Source: Pseudomonas versuta
GTDB lineage: Bacteria; Pseudomonadota; Gammaproteobacteria; Pseudomonadales; Pseudomonadaceae
DNA: 64,000 nt
NCBI RefSeq assembly: GCF_001294575.1
Contig: NZ_CP012676.1
Location: 124,001 to 188,000 of the forward strand
Direction of reading: 5' to 3'
This document shows positions 1 through 8,005 of this stretch, piece by piece. A program made the position numbers and the translations under genes. The first letter of the stretch is position 1. Each line of letters starts with the position of its first letter. Under the pieces are notes generated by a model. It was not told the DNA's origin, did no database searches, and saw only the letters and a program-made list of their open reading frames with translations.

Positions 1-2
1 AC

Positions 3-527
3 TCCAGTGTCGATTGCGCCAGTGATCCGCTGCACCTGCAGATCAGTCACGTAGTTCAGCAGCTGGCCGGTTACTCGGGCCACCACCCCGGTCTGCTTGA
101 ATCATTGCTGCACGAATTTTTGATGTTCACCCAGGCTGAACAAGAGCAAGTTGAGTTGTTTGAACAACACATCCGCAAAGACGAACGGGCGCTAAGCCGC
201 CAGATGCAGGCAATCCGGCCATGGCTGGCGCCGTCACTGCCCATGGCGGTGTTCGACGAGCAGGACCATTTGGGGCTGCTGCTGGTCAGCCAGTTGCGTA
301 TCGGCACCTGGATCGATCAGCAAGATGGCTTGCACCTGCGCTGCAAGCTGATCGTGATAGTGGAGCCTGAGGGCAGGTATGTTTTTGCCAATCGAAGCGG
401 CATAAAAACCCTGGAAATAAACCGTGCCGATTTAATTCGCCAACTGCGGTGCGGCACGATTTTGCTACTCGATGACAGCCTGTTGTTCGACCGGGCGCTG
501 GCTTCGGTCATTGATAGCCTGGGTTAA
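3..527 (+). CDS. DUF1631 family protein, C-terminal part (5' end outside window)
   Basis: The reading frame is open from the left edge to a TAA stop at 525-527, so this is the 3' end of a longer gene; the full family is usually around 700 residues. The last 60 residues, with a motif reading FANRSGIKTLEI, then LIRQLRCGTI and FDRALASVI, match what I recall of the C-terminus of the Pseudomonas DUF1631 proteins, which are of unknown function. No signal peptide or membrane segment is visible in this part. It lies about 100 bases upstream of ampD on the same strand. The family call rests on memory of the C-terminal signature. Confidence 0.72.
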   Translation, partial: SSVDCASDPLHLQISHVVQQLAGYSGHHPGLLESLLHEFLMFTQAEQEQVELFEQHIRKDERALSRQMQAIRPWLAPSLPMAVFDEQDHLGLLLVSQLRIGTWIDQQDGLHLRCKLIVIVEPEGRYVFANRSGIKTLEINRADLIRQLRCGTILLLDDSLLFDRALASVIDSLG

Positions 528-625
528 TCCGGCGCGCAGCAGACCGTCGCACTACAGATTGCTCCACACAGGTTTGCGCATCGCGGCATACTGGGCCTTT
601 CGTTTTGGTCGTTGAAGGAGCCTGT

Positions 626-1189
626 ATGCAGCTGGACCCCGCGAGCGGTTGGTGCCAAGGCGTGTCTCACTGTCCGTCACCCAACTTCAATGCGCGCCCT
701 CACGGCGAAATCTCCTTGCTGGTTATTCACAACATCAGCTTGCCGCCGGGGCAGTTCGCAACCGGCAAGGTTCAGGAGTTTTTCCAGAATCGCCTGGACG
801 CCACAGAACACCCCTACTTTGAAGGCATCATCGAACTACGGGTAAGTGCGCACTTTCTGATTGAACGTGACGGCAAAATCACTCAGTTTGTGTCCTGTCT
901 TGATCGTGCATGGCATGCAGGTGTCTCGAGCTTCGAGGGACGTGAGGCCTGCAATGATTTTTCGTTGGGGATTGAGCTTGAAGGCACCGATGACCTCCCG
1001 TTCAGTGATGCGCAATATCAGGCGCTGATCGGGTTAACCCGGCAATTGCAGGCGGCTTTCTCTGCCATAACCCTGCAGCGCATATGTGGCCACAGTGACG
1101 TGGCTCCCGGGCGCAAGACTGACCCGGGCCCGGCTTTTGACTGGACGCGTTTTCGCGACGCGTTGCAGCACACAGGAGAGATGCAATGA
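626..1189 (+). CDS. ampD: 1,6-anhydro-N-acetylmuramyl-L-alanine amidase AmpD
   Basis: Cytoplasmic zinc amidase of 187 residues that removes the stem peptide from anhydro-muropeptides during cell-wall recycling. In Pseudomonas and enterobacteria its loss raises the muropeptide signal that lets AmpR induce AmpC beta-lactamase. The expected zinc ligands are visible: His35 in VIHNIS, His156 in CGHSDVAPGRKTDPGP, and Asp166 ten residues later; an acidic residue sits in the IELEGTD segment. I chose the ATG at 626 because GAAGGAG lies five bases upstream; an in-frame GTG at 605 would add seven residues. The stop overlaps the ampE start by four bases (ATGA), so the two genes are translationally coupled. 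Confidence 0.96.
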   Translation: MQLDPASGWCQGVSHCPSPNFNARPHGEISLLVIHNISLPPGQFATGKVQEFFQNRLDATEHPYFEGIIELRVSAHFLIERDGKITQFVSCLDRAWHAGVSSFEGREACNDFSLGIELEGTDDLPFSDAQYQALIGLTRQLQAAFSAITLQRICGHSDVAPGRKTDPGPAFDWTRFRDALQHTGEMQ

Positions 1190-2022
1190 GTTTTGTGGTG
1201 TTACTGCTGGCGATCCTGGTCGAGAAACTCTCGGGCTTGCGTCAGCGTCTTCAGAGAGATAGCGGCTGGTTGCGCGAACTGCACAAGCTGGAGTCCGGCC
1301 CGACGCTTGGTCACAAGCCGTGGTGGGTCCTGGCGATCCTGATTCTGTTCCCGGTAGCTGTACTGGGGCTGTTGCTGTGGGTACTGCAACCTGTGGCTTA
1401 TGGTTTGCTGGCACTGCCGGTGCACCTGCTGGTGGTGATTTACAGCCTGGGGCGAGGGGACTTGCTGGCCGGGCTCGGCCCCTTTCGTGATGCCTGGCGC
1501 CGTGGCGACTTGCAGGCCTGCGCCCATGTTGCCGAGCGCGACCTGGGCGAAACGGCCGACAGTGGCGAGCAGTTGCTCGAAAAGGTGCAGAGCCATTTGT
1601 TGTGGCAAGCGTATCAAAGCTTCTTCGCCGTGATTTTCTGGTACTTCCTGCTGGGGCCGGTGGCGGCCTTGAGCTACCGCTTGCTGGCGCTGGCTGCCGA
1701 GCATGGCAGGAACCCGGAACTGGTCGAGCGGGCACAGCAACTGCGTCACGCGTTTGACTGGTTGCCGGTTCGGTTGCTGGGGGCGAGTTTTGCACTGGTG
1801 GGCAACTTTGCCGCTGTCACCCGGGTAATGCTGCATGAGCTGCTGAGCTGGGACATCAGCGCCCAACAGTTGATCAATAAGGCCGGTTGTGCCGCCGCCG
1901 AAATTCCTGCTCCCCAGGCCGGGCCCGAAGGCGTCGCCAGCCTCGACACCCTGTGGGCGTTGCTGCTGCGGGCTGCCGTGCTGTGGTATGCAGGTTTTGC
2001 GGTATGGACGTTGTTGCTCTGA
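1186..2022 (+). CDS. ampE: AmpE, inner-membrane signalling modulator
   Basis: Integral membrane protein of 278 residues encoded directly after ampD, with a four-base ATGA overlap. Hydrophobic segments lie near residues 45-90, 145-165, 200-220 and at the extreme C-terminus (ending in FAVWTLLL), with a soluble loop between the first two. AmpE is the partner of AmpD in the ampDE operon and is linked to beta-lactamase induction, but its biochemical activity is not settled. Length and context both fit the family. A REP-like repeat follows 20 bases after the stop, between this gene and the convergent TatD gene. Confidence 0.94.
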   Translation: MSFVVLLLAILVEKLSGLRQRLQRDSGWLRELHKLESGPTLGHKPWWVLAILILFPVAVLGLLLWVLQPVAYGLLALPVHLLVVIYSLGRGDLLAGLGPFRDAWRRGDLQACAHVAERDLGETADSGEQLLEKVQSHLLWQAYQSFFAVIFWYFLLGPVAALSYRLLALAAEHGRNPELVERAQQLRHAFDWLPVRLLGASFALVGNFAAVTRVMLHELLSWDISAQQLINKAGCAAAEIPAPQAGPEGVASLDTLWALLLRAAVLWYAGFAVWTLLL

Positions 2023-2037
2023 TGCCCGCTAAAAATT

Positions 2038-2066
2038 CTCCAGGAGCGGGCAAACTCGCTCCTACA
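2038..2066. repeat. Degenerate REP element
   Basis: AGGAGCG and CGCTCCT form a short inverted repeat (2042-2048 and 2057-2063), followed by ACA, which is the TGTAGGAGCG type of Pseudomonas REP. Its CTA (2062-2064) is the TAG stop codon of the minus-strand TatD gene. Confidence 0.6.
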
Positions 2067-2850
2067 GAGGCAGTGCCCAGCCAAACACCTCACAGGCATT
2101 GGCCGTAGAAGCCTCGGCCAGCTGCTCCGGGCGCAGGTTCATCACGTCGGCCAATGCCCGGCAAATATCCGGCAAATGCTCAGGGCTGTTGCGCTGGTTG
2201 GGGTACATGGCAGGGGCCATGTCGGGCGAGTCGGTTTCCAGCACGATTGAGTCCAGCGTCAGGTCGGCAATCACTTTGCGCAGGCGCAATGCCTGTGGCC
2301 ATGTCGCCGCGCCCCCCAGTCCCAGCTTGAACCCCAGCTTGATGTATTCACGCGCTTCTTCGCGGCTACCTGCAAACGCATGAATGATTCCGCCGCGTTG
2401 CAGCCGAAAACGCTTTAGGGTGGCAATCACCTGCGCATGGCTGCGTCGAACATGGAGCAGGGCGGGCAGCTGAAAGTCGGACGCCAGTTTCAACTGCGCT
2501 TCAAACAGCTGTTGTTGAGCGTCACGGTCGAGTTCGGGGAGGAAGAAGTCGAGGCCGATTTCGCCCACCGCGCATAGCTGGGGGTGCCCCGCAAGGCGGT
2601 TCAACCATTCCCCCAGTTCACTCACGTGTTCAGGTCGATGCTGGTCGACGTACACCGGATGCAAACCAAAGGCTGCATATAGCTGGCGGTCGGTTTGCAC
2701 CAGATCCCACAATCGCTGCCAATTACTCTGATAGACCCCAAGCACCACCATCCGCTCAACCCCCATTGCTCGGCTGCGTGCCAGTAACTGCACGCGGTCG
2801 GCATCAAAGTCCGGGAAGTCGAGGTGGGTATGGCTGTCTATCAACTGCAT
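2062..2850 (-). CDS. TatD-family metal-dependent deoxyribonuclease
   Basis: Predicted cytoplasmic hydrolase of 262 residues with a metal-dependent TIM-barrel fold. The family signature is complete: DSHTHLDF at residues 5-12 (His7 and His9), GEIGLDFF in the middle for the bridging Glu, later His residues in HVRRSH and HAFAG, and ETDSPDMAP near the C-terminus for the final Asp. TatD and YcfH-type enzymes act as 3'-5' exonucleases, and YcfH is often annotated as a putative hydrolase; I cannot tell which paralogue this is. It starts two bases after the stop of cra, so the two are almost certainly co-transcribed. Its stop codon is contributed by a REP element. Confidence 0.92.
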   Translation of the reverse strand: MQLIDSHTHLDFPDFDADRVQLLARSRAMGVERMVVLGVYQSNWQRLWDLVQTDRQLYAAFGLHPVYVDQHRPEHVSELGEWLNRLAGHPQLCAVGEIGLDFFLPELDRDAQQQLFEAQLKLASDFQLPALLHVRRSHAQVIATLKRFRLQRGGIIHAFAGSREEAREYIKLGFKLGLGGAATWPQALRLRKVIADLTLDSIVLETDSPDMAPAMYPNQRNSPEHLPDICRALADVMNLRPEQLAEASTANACEVFGWALPL

Positions 2851-2852
2851 GC

Positions 2853-3848
2853 TCAGGCCTGATGAATGCGCTGTTTAAACACGCGGGCAATGGCATGAAT
2901 GCCGGGTTCATACAGCTGCTGTTCAATGGCCGCGACGGCCAGGTCCAGGGCTTTTTCGGCAATCAGTTTATGTTGCTGGCCCATGGCATTGACCGGCAAT
3001 GGCAGGAAGTCCAGCAGTTGAGTGTCGCCAAAAGTGGCCAGGCGCAGCGGCGGACGCTGGCTCGGGTGCTCCAGCAATGCATCGAACATCCCTTGCAGCA
3101 GAACGTAGGAGGTGGTGATCAGCGCCTCGGGAAAGTGCCCCTGACGGGCCAGCAGGTCATCGATGATCCCGCGGCCGCATTCGCGGCTGAAGGCGGAGCC
3201 GTGCTCAATCAGGATTTCGCCGTCGAAATCCTCAAGGGCCTGCTTGAAACCGGCTGCCCGGGCCTGGCTGATACTCAGCTCGGGGCGTGCGCCGATCAAG
3301 GCAATCTGCCGCGGTATGGGCTGCAACAAGCTGCGGGTCAATTGCAGGCTGGCTTCGCAGTCATCACTGATGACCGAGCAAAAGCGCGAGGGCTCCAGGG
3401 TCCGGTCAATCGCAATGATCGGAATCCCCAGGTCTTGCAACTTGCGATAACTGTCATCGGCGGCGGGCAAGCAACTGGCGACGAACAGGGCGTCGCAACG
3501 GCGCGCACGAAACAGCTTGAGCAACTGGCGCTCACTGTCCGGGGCATCGTCCGAGCTGGCAATCAGCAATTGATAGCCGCGGGCACGCGCCCCTTGTTCG
3601 AGTTGCTTGGCCAGGCGCGCATAACTCGGGTTTTCGAGGTCCGGAAGGACAAAGCCCAGGGTGCGCGTGTGTCGGCTACGCAACCCGGCGGCTTGCGGGT
3701 TGGGAGTAAAGCCATGCTCCTCGACCACCGCGCGGACGCGCTCGACCGTGCTGCTGCTGATGCGCTGCTGTTCGGCCTTACCATTGATGACGTAGCTGGC
3801 GGTGGTCACGGAAACACCTGCCAGATGAGCGATATCACTGAGCTTCAC
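2853..3848 (-). CDS. cra: Catabolite repressor/activator Cra (FruR), LacI family
   Basis: DNA-binding regulator of 331 residues. The N-terminal LacI-type helix-turn-helix reads MKLSDIAHLAGVSVTTASYV, followed by a hinge and a periplasmic-binding-protein-like sensor domain to the C-terminus. In P. putida Cra responds to fructose-1-phosphate and represses the fruBKA operon. The start codon is GTG (3848), with AAGGAA eight bases upstream. The gene is divergent from fruB, and an exact TTAAACGTTTCA operator lies in the gap, so one site could serve both directions. It is followed at two bases by the TatD gene. Confidence 0.95.
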   Translation of the reverse strand: MKLSDIAHLAGVSVTTASYVINGKAEQQRISSSTVERVRAVVEEHGFTPNPQAAGLRSRHTRTLGFVLPDLENPSYARLAKQLEQGARARGYQLLIASSDDAPDSERQLLKLFRARRCDALFVASCLPAADDSYRKLQDLGIPIIAIDRTLEPSRFCSVISDDCEASLQLTRSLLQPIPRQIALIGARPELSISQARAAGFKQALEDFDGEILIEHGSAFSRECGRGIIDDLLARQGHFPEALITTSYVLLQGMFDALLEHPSQRPPLRLATFGDTQLLDFLPLPVNAMGQQHKLIAEKALDLAVAAIEQQLYEPGIHAIARVFKQRIHQA

Positions 3849-4192
3849 GCCGAAAATTCCTTATTTTTTGTAGTACATGTCGACATTTTGGCCAATCCTA
3901 ACCGATAAAGGCAGTCGATCTTCGTCTGCCTTGTTTGCAGCTGGTTTATTTGCAATATCGCCCTCCGTGCATTGATCAATGCGACAGGTTGGGGCTTCAA
4001 GCGCGAGCGATTATGCAGTAACGTGCCGGGCATTCTTGATTAAACGTTTCAGCAGGCGTTTTTAATGGACCTCTACCCCTGAGTGCAATGTGCTTGCCAT
4101 ACATTGACTCACGCCTCACGGGGGGGAGCGATCTACGCTGACTTAATTCAAAACAATACCTGGTGCCACAGAGCGCCGGAAAAGGAGAACGC
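3849..4192. other. Divergent cra / fruB regulatory region
   Basis: This 344-base gap between divergent cra and fruB contains the Cra operator at 4040-4051 and the fruB ribosome-binding site (AAAGGAG at 4181-4187). I did not find a convincing sigma-70 promoter pair and saw no small gene. Confidence 0.7.
4040..4051 (+). promoter_or_regulatory. Cra (FruR) operator
   Basis: TTAAACGTTTCA matches exactly the operator I know for P. putida Cra upstream of fruB. It lies about 140 bases before the fruB start and about 190 bases from cra, on the shared divergent region. Cra bound here should repress fruBKA until fructose-1-phosphate appears. Confidence 0.88.
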
Positions 4193-7054
4193 ATGCTCGA
4201 GCTCACCATAGAGCAGATTTCCATGGGCCAAACGGCTGTGGACAAGTCTGCAGCGCTGCAACTGCTCGCCGATAAGCTGGTCGCTGATGGTTTGGTCGCC
4301 GAAGGTTATCTGAAGGGCTTGCAGGCGCGTGAGGCTCAGGGCTCGACCTTCTTGGGTCAGGGTATTGCCATCCCCCACGGCACACCTGAAACCCGCGACC
4401 TGGTGCATGCCACGGGCGTGCGTTTGTTGCAGTTCCCGGAGGGAGTCGACTGGGGCGATGGTCAAATCGTGTACCTGGCGATTGGCATTGCGGCCAAGTC
4501 CGACGAGCATTTGCGCTTGCTGCAATTGCTGACCCGGGCACTGGGCGAAACCGATCTGGGCCAGGCATTGCGCCGGGCCAGCTCCGCCGAAGCCTTGCTC
4601 AAGCTGCTCCAGGGGGCGCCACAAGAACTGGCACTGGATGCCCAGATGATCAGCCTCGGCGTGTCCGCTGATGACTTCGAAGAACTGGTATGGCGTGGTG
4701 CACGTCTGTTGCGTCAGGCCGACTGTGTGAGCAATGGCTTTGCTGCGGTGCTGCAACAAGTGGATGCATTGCCGCTGGGCGATGGCCTGTGGTGGTTGCA
4801 CAGCGAGCAGACGGTCAAGCGTCCGGGCCTGGCGTTCGTTACCCCGGACAAACCGATGCGCTATCTGGGCCAGCCCCTCAGCGGGCTGTTCTGCCTGGCC
4901 AGCCTGGGGGAGGCCCATCAGGCATTGCTTGAGCGTTTGTGCGCGCTGCTGATTGAAGGTCGTGGCCATGAACTGGGGCGTGCTACCAGCAGTCGTGCAG
5001 TACTGGAAGTGCTGGGTGGCGAGTTGCCTGCCGACTGGCCGAGTGCCCGCATCACCCTGGCCAACGCCCACGGTTTGCATGCGCGCCCGGCCAAAATACT
5101 GGCGCAATTGGCGAAGAGCTTTGATGGCGAAATTCGCGTACGAATTGTTGATGGCCAGGAGTCGGCGGTTTCGGCCAAGAGCCTGAGTAAATTGCTCAGC
5201 CTGGGCGCACGTCGCGGCCAGGTACTGGAATTTGTCGCCGAGCCGGGCATTGCCGGCGATGCATTGCCGGCCATATTGGCGGCCATTGAAGAAGGCTTGG
5301 GCGAAGAGGTCGAGCCGTTGCCGATCCTGGCCGAGTCAGCGCCAGTGGTGGCCGAAATCGCCACGCTGATCACCGCACCCGCTGACGGTAGCGTGATCCA
5401 GGCCATCGCCGCTGCGCCCGGGATCGCCATCGGCCCTGCGCACATTCAAGTGCTGCAAAGCCTCGACTACCCACTGCGTGGCGAATCGGCGGCGATTGAA
5501 CGAGAACGTCTGCAAAAAGCCTTGGGCGAAGTGCGCCAGGATATCGAAGGCCTGATTCAGCGCAGCCAGTCCAAGGCGATTCGGGAAATTTTCATCACCC
5601 ATCAGGAAATGCTCGACGACCCGGAACTGACCGACGAAGTCGATACCCGGCTCAAGCAGGGCGAAAGCGCCGAAGCGGCCTGGATGGCGGTGATCGAGGC
5701 GGCGGCACGTCAGCAAGAGTCATTGCAGGATGCATTGCTGGCCGAGCGCGCGGCGGATCTGCGTGACATTGGCCGTCGTGTACTGGCGCAGTTGTGTGGC
5801 GTGGAAACGCCGGCCGAGCCGGATCAACCCTACGTGCTGGTAATGGACGAAGTGGGCCCGTCTGATGTGGCGCGCCTTGACCCGGCGCGGGTCGCAGGCA
5901 TTTTGACTGCCCGCGGCGGAGCCACCGCACACAGCGCGATTGTGGCCCGGGCCTTGGGGATTCCGGCCTTGGTCGGGGCTGGCGAAGCGGTGTTGCTGCT
6001 GGCGCCTGGCACTCAACTATTGATTGATGGCCAGCGGGGTCGCCTGCATGTTGCGCCGGATGCCGACGCCTTGCAGCGCGCCACTTCTGAGCGTGACAAC
6101 CGCGAACAGCGCCTGGAGGCTGCTTCCAAGCAACGTCACGAACTGGCCGTTACTCTGGACGGGCATGCGGTCGAAGTGTTTGCCAACATCGGCGAAAGCA
6201 AAGGTGTTGCCAGTGCGGTCGAGCAGGGCGCCGAGGGCATTGGCCTGCTGCGCACCGAGCTGATTTTCATGGCGCACACCCAGGCGCCGGACGAAGCAAC
6301 CCAGGAAGCCGAATACCGGCGGGTCCTCGATGGCCTGGGCGGACGCCCTTTGGTGGTCCGTACCCTGGACGTTGGCGGCGACAAACCGCTGCCGTACTGG
6401 CCGATCGAGAAAGAAGAAAACCCGTTTCTCGGTGTGCGGGGCATTCGACTCACGTTGCAACGTCCGCACATCATGGAAAGCCAGTTGCGCGCCTTGTTGC
6501 GCTCGGCCGACAACCGCCCGCTGCGCATCATGTTTCCGATGGTTGGCAGCGTGGCCGAATGGCGCGCAGCCCGCGACATGACCGAACGTCTGCGCCTGGA
6601 AATCCCGGTGGCTGACTTGCAACTGGGGATCATGATTGAGGTGCCGTCGGCCGCGTTGCTGGCCCCGGTACTGGCCAAGGAAGTGGACTTTTTCAGCGTC
6701 GGTACCAACGACCTGACCCAGTACACCCTGGCCATCGACCGTGGCCACCCGACCCTGTCGGCACAGGCTGACGGCTTGCACCCGGCAGTGCTGCAACTGA
6801 TCGACATCACCGTGCGTGCCGCCCATGCCCATGGCAAATGGGTCGGTGTGTGCGGCGAGCTGGCGGCCGATCCGCTGGCGGTGCCGGTACTGGTCGGCCT
6901 GGGTGTGGATGAGTTGAGCGTGTCTGCGCGCAGTATTCCAGAGGTCAAGGCGCGGGTTCGCGAATTGAGCATGGAGCGCCTCAAGACCCTGGCCACTCAG
7001 GCCTTGAGCGTTGGCAGCCCGGACGAAGTCCGGGCCTTGGTGGAGGCGCTCTGA
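4193..7054 (+). CDS. fruB: Fructose PTS multiphosphoryl protein FruB (EIIA-HPr-EI fusion)
   Basis: Cytoplasmic protein of 953 residues that carries the whole phosphate relay of the fructose phosphotransferase system in one chain. The order is EIIA (about 1-145, phospho-His62 in IAIPHGTPETRD), HPr (about 285-370, phospho-His296 in GLHARPAK), and enzyme I (about 410-953, phospho-His580 in GGATAHSAIVARALG). The C-terminal PEP-binding barrel includes MFPMVGSV and GTNDLTQY. It takes phosphate from phosphoenolpyruvate and passes it to FruA. I chose ATG 4193, which has AAAGGAG close upstream. The stop overlaps the fruK start by one base (TGATG). Expression should be controlled by the upstream Cra site. 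Confidence 0.97.
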   Translation: MLELTIEQISMGQTAVDKSAALQLLADKLVADGLVAEGYLKGLQAREAQGSTFLGQGIAIPHGTPETRDLVHATGVRLLQFPEGVDWGDGQIVYLAIGIAAKSDEHLRLLQLLTRALGETDLGQALRRASSAEALLKLLQGAPQELALDAQMISLGVSADDFEELVWRGARLLRQADCVSNGFAAVLQQVDALPLGDGLWWLHSEQTVKRPGLAFVTPDKPMRYLGQPLSGLFCLASLGEAHQALLERLCALLIEGRGHELGRATSSRAVLEVLGGELPADWPSARITLANAHGLHARPAKILAQLAKSFDGEIRVRIVDGQESAVSAKSLSKLLSLGARRGQVLEFVAEPGIAGDALPAILAAIEEGLGEEVEPLPILAESAPVVAEIATLITAPADGSVIQAIAAAPGIAIGPAHIQVLQSLDYPLRGESAAIERERLQKALGEVRQDIEGLIQRSQSKAIREIFITHQEMLDDPELTDEVDTRLKQGESAEAAWMAVIEAAARQQESLQDALLAERAADLRDIGRRVLAQLCGVETPAEPDQPYVLVMDEVGPSDVARLDPARVAGILTARGGATAHSAIVARALGIPALVGAGEAVLLLAPGTQLLIDGQRGRLHVAPDADALQRATSERDNREQRLEAASKQRHELAVTLDGHAVEVFANIGESKGVASAVEQGAEGIGLLRTELIFMAHTQAPDEATQEAEYRRVLDGLGGRPLVVRTLDVGGDKPLPYWPIEKEENPFLGVRGIRLTLQRPHIMESQLRALLRSADNRPLRIMFPMVGSVAEWRAARDMTERLRLEIPVADLQLGIMIEVPSAALLAPVLAKEVDFFSVGTNDLTQYTLAIDRGHPTLSAQADGLHPAVLQLIDITVRAAHAHGKWVGVCGELAADPLAVPVLVGLGVDELSVSARSIPEVKARVRELSMERLKTLATQALSVGSPDEVRALVEAL

Positions 7055-7983
7055 TGGCCCGAATCCTGACCGTCACCCTTAACCCGGCCCTGGACTTGAC
7101 CGTACGCCTGGCGCATCTGCACCCGGGCGAAGTTAATCGCAGTCAGGCGCTGCTGACCCATGCCGCGGGCAAGGGCGTGAACGTTGCCCAGGTGCTGGCC
7201 GATCTGGGCCACACCGTCACCGTCAGCGGTTTTCTCGGTGAAGACAATCAATCGGCGTTCAACGCGTTGTTTGTCAGTCGTGGGTTTGCCGATGCATTTA
7301 TCCGTGTACCCGGTGAAACCCGCAACAACATCAAACTGGCCGAAGACGATGGCCGCGTGACCGACCTCAATGGGCCGGGGCCGCTGGTCAGTGAGCTGGC
7401 GCAGCAAGCTTTGCTCGACAAGCTCGATCAGATTGCTGTTGGCCATGACGCGGTGGTGGTCGCTGGCAGCTTGCCCCGGGGCATCAGTGCGCAGTGGTTA
7501 TGTGAACTGGTGCGACGTCTGAAATCCCGTGGCCTGAAAGTAGTCCTGGACACCAGTGGCGAAGCCTTGAAGCAAGGCTTGAGCGCGGGCCCCTGGCTGA
7601 TCAAACCCAATACCGAAGAGCTCAGCGCCGCGCTGGGGCACGACATCGCCAGCCTTGAGGCGCAGGTCGCTGCGGCCGAGCAACTGCAGGCCCAGGGCGT
7701 TGAGCATGTGGTGATTTCCCACGGCGCTGAAGGGGTGAACTGGTTCAACCCGGCATTTGCCCTCAAGGCGCTGCCGCCCAAGGTTCGTGTCGCCAGCACC
7801 GTGGGTGCCGGCGATTCACTGCTGGCGGGGATGCTGCACGGCCTGCTCAGCGGCCACCCCCCGAACAGACTTTGCGCACTGCCACCGCCATTGGCGCGAT
7901 GGCGGTCACTCAAATCGGTTTTGGCATCAGCGATGCGGTGCACCTGGCGACGCTTGAAAGCGGCGTCAGCGTTTGCCCCCTGA
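7054..7983 (+). CDS. fruK: 1-phosphofructokinase FruK, C-terminus shifted out of frame
   Basis: Kinase of the PfkB family that phosphorylates fructose-1-phosphate made by FruA. The glycine-rich N-terminal half (HAAGKGVNVAQVLADLG) and the catalytic GAGDSLLAGMLHGL motif are intact. After residue 270 or so the in-frame protein becomes Arg/Pro/Leu-rich and unlike the family. Reading the neighbouring frame from 7863 gives EQTLRTATAIGAMAVTQIG and a normal end at a TAA at 7992-7994. One C added to the six-C run at 7857-7862 would restore a 313-residue protein. Either the strain has a real deletion or this is a homopolymer sequencing error. The catalytic core is kept, but the last helices, which pack on the active site, would be lost. 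Confidence 0.9.
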   Translation: MARILTVTLNPALDLTVRLAHLHPGEVNRSQALLTHAAGKGVNVAQVLADLGHTVTVSGFLGEDNQSAFNALFVSRGFADAFIRVPGETRNNIKLAEDDGRVTDLNGPGPLVSELAQQALLDKLDQIAVGHDAVVVAGSLPRGISAQWLCELVRRLKSRGLKVVLDTSGEALKQGLSAGPWLIKPNTEELSAALGHDIASLEAQVAAAEQLQAQGVEHVVISHGAEGVNWFNPAFALKALPPKVRVASTVGAGDSLLAGMLHGLLSGHPPNRLCALPPPLARWRSLKSVLASAMRCTWRRLKAASAFAP

Positions 7984-8005
7984 CAAAAGAATAAGAGGAC
8001 TGCAC

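Noticed and set aside
4148..5107. Minus-strand 319-codon frame at the fruB 5' end
   Set aside because: Antisense to the EIIA and HPr domains of FruB, which carry intact active-site motifs.
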